64,000 nucleotides of DNA from Rhodoferax_B ferrireducens_A (GTDB taxonomy: Bacteria > Pseudomonadota > Gammaproteobacteria > Burkholderiales > Burkholderiaceae_C). How positions within the stretch are numbered: position 1 is the stretch's first letter; every line of letters starts with the position of its first letter. A program made the translations under genes and the position numbers. The stretch lies in the NCBI RefSeq assembly GCF_031458075.1, contig NZ_JAVDXT010000001.1, positions 124,001 through 188,000 of the forward strand, in the 5' to 3' direction. The notes below the pieces were generated by a model that worked only from the letters and a program-made list of their open reading frames with translations, did no database searches and was not told the origin of the DNA. Shown here in pieces: positions 58,930-64,000 of the stretch.

Positions 58930-60365
58930 TAGAGCGAATTGACAAACTTCACCAGCGCGTCGCGGTCGGCTTTGGGCATTTGCAGCACTTGCTGGCGTGA
59001 CGCTTCGGCTTCGCCACCATGCCACAGTATGGCTTCCAGCGTGTTGCGGGCGCGGCCGTCGTGCAGCAGGAAGCTGTGGCCGTTGACATCGGGAATCAGG
59101 CCAATGCCCCACAGCGGCGGAGTGCGCCATTGTTGGCCATTGGCCAGGCCGTCCGGTCGGTTGTCGGCCAGGCCCTTGCCCATGTCGTGCAGCAACAGGT
59201 CGGTATAGGGCGTGATCTTCTGGCCGCTGAGCGAGGGGAAAGGCGAGGCGCCGGTGGTGTAGCTGGGCCGGTGGCAGACGGCGCACTGCGCCTGGGCAAA
59301 CAAGGCCTGGCCGCGGCGTACGTCCACGCTGTCGTAATTGCGCCGGGCCGGCACCGCCAGGGTGGCCTGGTACTGGATTACCTTGGTGAGGGTGGCGTTG
59401 TCGATTTCCGGTCCGCCTTTTTCGCCGCCGCGCGGGGCGGCTGCGCAGTCTTTTTGCTTGGGCGTGCAGTCCTCGCGGGGGAAGTGCTCGGAGGTGATGC
59501 CAATGTCGCCATTGAAGGCGGCGGCCGACTGGTGCGCCAGGCTGCCCGTATTGGCCTTCCAGCCAAAGCGGCCTAGGACTTCTTTGCCGGCGAACGGGTC
59601 GAACACGCGGTTGCTGATGCCTTTGATGGCGTCGCTGCGCTGGCTTTGCTGCTGCACATTGGCCAGGATGTCGGCCTCGGCAATTGCGTCGATCAGGCCG
59701 ACGCCGGGCATCTGCGGCGCAATGCGCGGGCTGACCATGGTGCCGGGTTGCATGGGGCCATAGCCCAGCCGGGTAAAGCTGTAGTGCGGCTGGCGCAGGC
59801 TGTAGCGGCTGCCGTCGGCAAACTGGCCGGGTTGCTCGGTGTAACGGATGCGGACCTGGCCTTCGGGTTTGACGCCTTGTGCGGCCGAGTTGGTGAACTG
59901 TTCGCCGTAGGTCGGCTCGGGAAAGGGTTTGCCGTCTGGCCCCATGACGGACAGCCGGAACAGCAGGCCTATGGGTTGCTCGGCGGTGATGCCGTTCTTG
60001 AAGCTATTGGGCGGTGCGCCGCGCCCGTCTTGGGTGTGGCAGCCGCCGCAGGAGCGGGCAATGAAGTGCGGGCCCAGGCCATCGCGCGCGGAGGTGGACG
60101 ACGGAGCTTCCACCCAGTTGCGCCGGAAGAAGGAGTTGCCGATGGCAAAGCTGGTGCGGGCCTCTTCGTCCAGGTTGGCCGCAGGGAAGGAAAAAGCGTT
60201 CAAACCCTCTTCAAACACCGTGGTGTCGCCACCGGGTTTTTCTTCAGAGGTATCGGGTACCGAGGGGGAGGCCAGGGCCAGCCATGCCGCAGCAACCCCG
60301 GCCGCAGCCAGGGTCAGCGTGCATGGAGTGCGCCAGCGATTTTTATTCTGGATCGGCTGACGCAT
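58929..60365 (-). CDS. Di-heme oxidoreductase family protein
   Basis: This 478-residue exported c-type cytochrome has a signal peptide in its first ~30 residues (LTLAAAGVAAAWLALASPS) and two heme-attachment sites, SCGGCH and AVCH (CAVCHRP), as in the DUF1111/di-heme thiol oxidoreductase family. It lies between two imelysin-family genes and probably handles redox of iron or a partner in the periplasm. It starts 4 bp after the first imelysin stop. It ends in a TAATG overlap. Confidence 0.9.
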   Translation of the reverse strand: MRQPIQNKNRWRTPCTLTLAAAGVAAAWLALASPSVPDTSEEKPGGDTTVFEEGLNAFSFPAANLDEEARTSFAIGNSFFRRNWVEAPSSTSARDGLGPHFIARSCGGCHTQDGRGAPPNSFKNGITAEQPIGLLFRLSVMGPDGKPFPEPTYGEQFTNSAAQGVKPEGQVRIRYTEQPGQFADGSRYSLRQPHYSFTRLGYGPMQPGTMVSPRIAPQMPGVGLIDAIAEADILANVQQQSQRSDAIKGISNRVFDPFAGKEVLGRFGWKANTGSLAHQSAAAFNGDIGITSEHFPREDCTPKQKDCAAAPRGGEKGGPEIDNATLTKVIQYQATLAVPARRNYDSVDVRRGQALFAQAQCAVCHRPSYTTGASPFPSLSGQKITPYTDLLLHDMGKGLADNRPDGLANGQQWRTPPLWGIGLIPDVNGHSFLLHDGRARNTLEAILWHGGEAEASRQQVLQMPKADRDALVKFVNSL

Positions 60366-60369
60366 GGAC

Positions 60370-61521
60370 TTATTCTTTGGCCGGGTCTACCAAGGTGAGT
60401 TTGGTGATGCCCACGGCCTTGGCGGCGTCCAGGAAGTCCTTGCTTTGCAGCTTCAGCGCATCGGCCACGGCCTGCACGCGCTTGCGGCCCTCGGCGTCGA
60501 CGATTTCGCGGTCAAACGGAGCGTGGATGCCTTCGGCTGCCTTTACGCTGGCAGCGATGTGGTTGCTGGTGCGTTCGGCGGTGGCTGCGTCCTTGGCGGC
60601 CACCAGGTCGCGCAGCGAAGCGCCTTGCAAGACGCTGCCGTCGGCGCGTTTGAAGCGGCCGAGCCAGACGTTTTCAATGCCGGTGGCATTGGCCACGATG
60701 TCGCGGTGGGTGTTGTCGGAGAAGCAGGAGTGTTCGTCTTCCTGGTTCTTGGAGGCCAGCGCAACCTCGATGCGTTCGCCGGCCAGTTCACCGCGCGACA
60801 AGGAGCCTACGCCGACCAGCATATTGCGCAGTGCGTTGGTGCCGGATTTTTCGAATTTGGCACGGTAGTTCTTGGCATCGGGAGCCCAGGCTTTGGCTAG
60901 GCCCTCCAGGTCGCTGATCAGCAAGTCGGTGACCACCTTCAGGTACTCGCGGCGGCGGTTGGCGTTGGGGGTCTTGCCGTCGACAAAGTCTTCAAACGAA
61001 CGGTTGCCGGGGCCGGTTTCGCTCAGGTCTTGGCCCCACAGCAGGAATTCGATGGCGTGCCAGCCGGTAGCGATGTTTTCTTCGCCACCACGCTCGTTCA
61101 GAGCCGACAGGCTTTTGGCGGTGATCTTGGCCTTGGGGTTGTTGATGATGCCAGCCTTGGGCTTGCCGACGACGTAGTCCACATAGGCTTCGTCCATGGG
61201 CCAGGCGTTGATGCGGCCTTCGGGGCCATTCTTGTCGTCGATGGGGCCGGCGTAGAAGCGGAAGGCTTCAGTCTGGCCGTAGAACTCGCGTGCGGCGATC
61301 CAGGCTTTGCGGGCCTTGGCCAGGCCTTCGGCGCTGGGGGCAGCGTTGAATTCGGTGATGGCGGTGTTGAGCGCCTGGGCCGTGCTCAGTGTGTCTTCGT
61401 AGCTGGCATAGACCAGTTTGCTGTAATCGGCGGCGACTGCCGCGGCGGTGACAGGGGTGGTGGTTTGGGCGGTGGCGGCAAAAGCCGTCAGCAATGCAGC
61501 ACTCAACAGAAGAGATTTCAC
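60370..61521 (-). CDS. Imelysin family iron-regulated protein (M75-like)
   Basis: This 383-residue periplasmic protein has a signal peptide MKSLLLSAALLTAFAATAQ and the imelysin signature GWHAIEFLLWGQDL, which keeps the intact GxHxxE. Related proteins (IcmP, EfeO-like) bind metal and are iron regulated. It is the first gene of the four-gene minus-strand operon and has a Fur-box-like site about 76 bp upstream. The C-terminal half carries further conserved helices (NTHRDIVANATGIENVWLG). Confidence 0.92.
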   Translation of the reverse strand: MKSLLLSAALLTAFAATAQTTTPVTAAAVAADYSKLVYASYEDTLSTAQALNTAITEFNAAPSAEGLAKARKAWIAAREFYGQTEAFRFYAGPIDDKNGPEGRINAWPMDEAYVDYVVGKPKAGIINNPKAKITAKSLSALNERGGEENIATGWHAIEFLLWGQDLSETGPGNRSFEDFVDGKTPNANRRREYLKVVTDLLISDLEGLAKAWAPDAKNYRAKFEKSGTNALRNMLVGVGSLSRGELAGERIEVALASKNQEDEHSCFSDNTHRDIVANATGIENVWLGRFKRADGSVLQGASLRDLVAAKDAATAERTSNHIAASVKAAEGIHAPFDREIVDAEGRKRVQAVADALKLQSKDFLDAAKAVGITKLTLVDPAKE

Positions 61522-61596
61522 GGCGCAGGTCCTTTGTACTCCGGTCCGCGAACAGCAAGGATTTCACTATTGACGCGGGTGGATCAAAGCCCCATT

Positions 61597-61616
61597 GTAA
61601 TGAGATTGATTCTCGA
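61597..61616 (-). promoter_or_regulatory. Fur box-like site upstream of the imelysin operon
   Basis: AATGAGATTGATTCTCGAT (plus strand) contains the AATGAGA/TGATTCTC dyad expected of a Fur box. It precedes the first imelysin gene. Confidence 0.78.
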
Positions 61617-61639
61617 TACGGAGTATGCGCCGATGAACT

Positions 61640-62572
61640 TTACCCGTCCTGGTTGATCTTGGTGATCAGGGTTTGCAGTACGGCGGCCGCCTGCTCGTTT
61701 TCGACCTGGCAGGTGCCGGCCGCATGGTGGCCACCGCCGCCGTAGGCCAGCATCAGTTCGCCCACATTGGTCTTGCTGCTGCGGTCTAGAATCGACTTGC
61801 CGGTGGCGAATACGGTGTTCTGTTTTTGCACGCCCCACATCACATGGATGGAGATGTTGGTTTGTGGGTACAGGGCGTAAATCATGAAGCGGTTGGTGGC
61901 CCAGATGGTTTCTTCGTTGCGCAGGTCCAGCACCACCAGGTTGCCGTGTACGGTGGCGCAGCGCTCGATCTGGGCCTTGGCCTTCACAGCGTGTTCCTGG
62001 TAGATCTCGACGCGTTCCTTGACATCGGGCAGGGCCAGGATGTCGTCAATACCGTGGTTGCGGCAGTACTGGATCAAATCCATCATCAGCGCGTAGTTGC
62101 TGATGCGGAATTCGCGGAAGCGGCCCAGGCCGGTGCGCGCATCCATCAGGTAGTTCAGCAGCACCCAGCCCGTGGGTTCCATGATTTCGTCGCGCACATA
62201 CTGGGCCGAATCGGCCTTGTCCACCGCGTCCATCATGTCGACGGTGATGTTCGGAAAGGCCTTGGCCCCGCCGTAGTAGTCGTACACCACGCGTGCAGCC
62301 GATGGCGCCTTGGCATCGATCACGTGGTTCTTCAGCCCGCTCTGGTTGCGGATGGTCTCCGACAGATGGTGGTCGAACGCCAGATGCGCGCCCGCCACAT
62401 AGGGTAGGTTGGTGGTGATGTCGCGCTCGGTGATCGCCACTTTGCCATCCTGCATGTCCTTGGGGTGGACGAACTTGATCTCATCAATCATGTCCAGCTC
62501 ATTGAGCAGCACTGCGCATACCAGGCCGTCGAAATCACTGCGGGTGACCAAGCGAAATTTTTCTGTGCCCAT
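61640..62572 (-). CDS. DHH family phosphoesterase
   Basis: This 310-residue protein begins MGTEKFRLVTRSDFDGLVCA, with the DHH-type metal motif DFDG and the DHH triad in LAFDHHLSETIRN, and ends with the DHHA1 signature GGGGHHAAGTCQ. It belongs to the exopolyphosphatase/oligoribonuclease-like DHH group. The ATG at 62572 has AAGGA eight bases upstream; another in-frame ATG lies farther upstream. Its substrate (short nucleotides or polyphosphate) cannot be told from sequence. Confidence 0.87.
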   Translation of the reverse strand: MGTEKFRLVTRSDFDGLVCAVLLNELDMIDEIKFVHPKDMQDGKVAITERDITTNLPYVAGAHLAFDHHLSETIRNQSGLKNHVIDAKAPSAARVVYDYYGGAKAFPNITVDMMDAVDKADSAQYVRDEIMEPTGWVLLNYLMDARTGLGRFREFRISNYALMMDLIQYCRNHGIDDILALPDVKERVEIYQEHAVKAKAQIERCATVHGNLVVLDLRNEETIWATNRFMIYALYPQTNISIHVMWGVQKQNTVFATGKSILDRSSKTNVGELMLAYGGGGHHAAGTCQVENEQAAAVLQTLITKINQDG

Positions 62573-62652
62573 GGCGTCAATCCTTGTTGAGAGTGGCATA
62601 ACCGTTACACGCTGTATTTTGATTATGCCGCCAAGGCTGCGGGCCGCGCGGC

Positions 62653-63801
62653 TTAAAAGCTGCCGGGCAACAGAATGCTTTTGTCCACGGTGCCGATTTG
62701 GGTGTGGCCGCAAAACGCCATGGTCACGTCGAGTTCCTTGTGCAGGATTTCCAGGCATTTGGTGACACCGGCCTCGCCCATGGCACCCAAGCCATACAGA
62801 AAGCTGCGTCCGATCATGGTGCCGCGCGCCCCCAGGGCCCAGGCCTTCAGCACGTCCTGGCCAGAGCGGATGCCGCTGTCCATCCAGACTTCGATGCGGG
62901 AGCCTACTGCGTCGACGATGGCGGGCAAGGCTTCGATGGCGCTGGGGGCGCCGTCCAGCTGGCGCCCGCCGTGGTTGGACACCACCATGGCGTCGGCGCC
63001 ACTGTTGGCTGCCAGTTGGGCATCTTCCACGTCCATGATGCCTTTCAGGATCAGCTTGCCGCCCCATCGCTTCTTGATCCATTCCACGTCGTTCCAGTCG
63101 AGTTGGGGGTCAAACTGTTCCTTGGTCCAGGCACTCAGCGAAGACATGTCGCTGACATTCTTGGCGTGGCCCACCAGATTGCCAAAAGTATGGCGGCGCG
63201 TGCCCGCCATGCCCAGGCACCAGCGTGGCTTGGTCATCAGATTCAGGATATTCGCCAGCGTAGGTTTGGGGGGGGCCGTCATGCCGTTCTTCAAATCTTT
63301 ATGCCGTTGGCCCAGCACCTGCAGGTCCAGGGTGAGTACCAGGGCCGAGCAACCGGCTGCTTTGGCACGGTCCATTAGCGCTTCCATGAAGGCGCGGTCA
63401 CGCATCCAGTACAGCTGGAACCAGAATGGAGCCTTGGTATGGGCGGCGATGTCTTCCAGAGAGCAAATGCTCATGGTGGACAGCGTGAATGGGATGCCGA
63501 ACTTCTCGGCAGCGCGTGCTGCCAGGATCTCGCCATCGGCATGCTGCATGCCGGTGAGGCCGGTGGGGGCGATCGCCACCGGCATGGCGGCGTCCTGCCC
63601 CACCATCTTCACCCGGGTGCTGCGGTTGGCCATGTTGACCGCCACGCGCTGGCGCAGCTTGATCTTCTGGAAATCGGCCGAGTTGGCGCGGTAGGTGCCC
63701 TCGGTCCACGAGCCGGAGTCGGCATAGTCGTAGAACATGCGGGGCACGCGTTTTTGCGCAAGCACGCGCAGATCTTCGATATTGGTAATGACGTTGGACA
63801 A
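62653..63801 (-). CDS. FMN-dependent alpha-hydroxy-acid dehydrogenase, LldD-like
   Basis: This 382-residue FMN enzyme of the L-lactate dehydrogenase (LldD) family starts MSNVITNIEDLRVLAQKRVP and reads YDYADSGSWTEGTYRANSAD, FQLYWMRDRAF, and the active-site SNHGGRQLDGA with the catalytic His. It fits membrane-associated L-lactate:quinone oxidoreductases better than the shorter relative at 52139-53308. It stands alone on the minus strand before the tRNA-Arg, with no lactate permease nearby. Confidence 0.9.
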   Translation of the reverse strand: MSNVITNIEDLRVLAQKRVPRMFYDYADSGSWTEGTYRANSADFQKIKLRQRVAVNMANRSTRVKMVGQDAAMPVAIAPTGLTGMQHADGEILAARAAEKFGIPFTLSTMSICSLEDIAAHTKAPFWFQLYWMRDRAFMEALMDRAKAAGCSALVLTLDLQVLGQRHKDLKNGMTAPPKPTLANILNLMTKPRWCLGMAGTRRHTFGNLVGHAKNVSDMSSLSAWTKEQFDPQLDWNDVEWIKKRWGGKLILKGIMDVEDAQLAANSGADAMVVSNHGGRQLDGAPSAIEALPAIVDAVGSRIEVWMDSGIRSGQDVLKAWALGARGTMIGRSFLYGLGAMGEAGVTKCLEILHKELDVTMAFCGHTQIGTVDKSILLPGSF

Positions 63802-63932
63802 GTGGTTCTCCTGAATGCCCTGGATGCTAGCGGGCTTGGCCAGGGTGCGGACTGAAGAAATTTTGGGGCAGGCCGCATTTTTCTCACGCAGCTTTACGAG
63901 GCCTGAGAATCCGTTGTAGAATTAAAAGCTTA

Positions 63933-64000
63933 GCGGCTGTAGCTCAGTTGGATAGAGTACTTGGCTACGAACCAAGGGGTCGTGGGTTCAATTCCTGCCA
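63933..64000 (+). tRNA. tRNA-Arg (anticodon ACG), 3' end cut by the window
   Basis: GCGGCTGTAGCTCAGTTGG starts the gene; the anticodon stem CTTGG/CCAAG carries loop CTACGAA giving ACG, followed by a T-arm with TTCAATT. The acceptor 3' strand and CCA lie beyond position 64000. Confidence 0.9.

Overview
The window reads as a chromosomal segment of a betaproteobacterium, most likely a Comamonadaceae member of the Rhodoferax/Polaromonas/Acidovorax type. The basis is the protein flavour and order of the housekeeping genes (fbp, pepN, prfB, plsY, murB, folC-SPOR-cvpA-purF-gltX), high GC, and a short palindromic repeat scattered between and inside genes. No species can be named from sequence alone.

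Left part (1-9.9 kb): catabolic genes. A truncated shikimate-dehydrogenase paralogue, an aldo/keto reductase and an SDR are followed by two divergent units around an IclR regulator. One unit is iclR, an FAH-family hydrolase and an HSL-type esterase on the minus strand. The other is an FAH-family dehydratase-like protein, an aldehyde dehydrogenase and a UxaA/GarD-family sugar-acid dehydratase on the plus strand. Together they suggest oxidative, non-phosphorylative sugar-acid breakdown towards 2-oxoglutarate.

Accessory part (9.9-19.0 kb): a gene-poor stretch with decayed mobile DNA (3' ends of an IS3-family transposase and of a tyrosine integrase, a TnsC-like ATPase fragment, a frameshifted DUF4238 gene). 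Between the remnants lie intact unfamiliar genes. The most striking is a two-gene operon: a GIY-YIG nuclease-like domain joined to a long amphipathic/hydrophobic region, and a coiled-coil protein with a C-terminal membrane anchor. A STAS + HATPase protein paired with a STAS-like (DUF4325) protein lies near a tRNA-Thr that marks the start of core sequence. The two-gene operon is the best candidate here for an undescribed, possibly defensive, system.

Core part (19-49 kb): fbp, pepN, a HAD phosphatase, prfB with its +1 frameshift site, a chemoreceptor, tas-like reductase, ybaK, plsY, a degenerate HD-GYP-like protein, a retropepsin-like protease, yajQ, murB, ppnP, folC, SPOR protein, cvpA, purF, gltX, a tRNA-Ala/Glu/Asp cluster, a glycosyltransferase, rlmD-like methyltransferase, a YccA-family membrane protein, and a choline-sulfate module (LysR regulator, betC, choX).

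Iron part (49.5-61.6 kb): hemP, exbD, exbB, tonB, bfd, a PiuC-type hydroxylase, a catecholate-siderophore-type receptor, and a four-gene operon (imelysin, di-heme oxidoreductase, second imelysin-like, DUF1513). Three Fur-box-like sites precede hemP, the receptor and the imelysin operon. The window ends with a DHH phosphoesterase, a second FMN alpha-hydroxy-acid oxidase and the first 68 nt of a tRNA-Arg.
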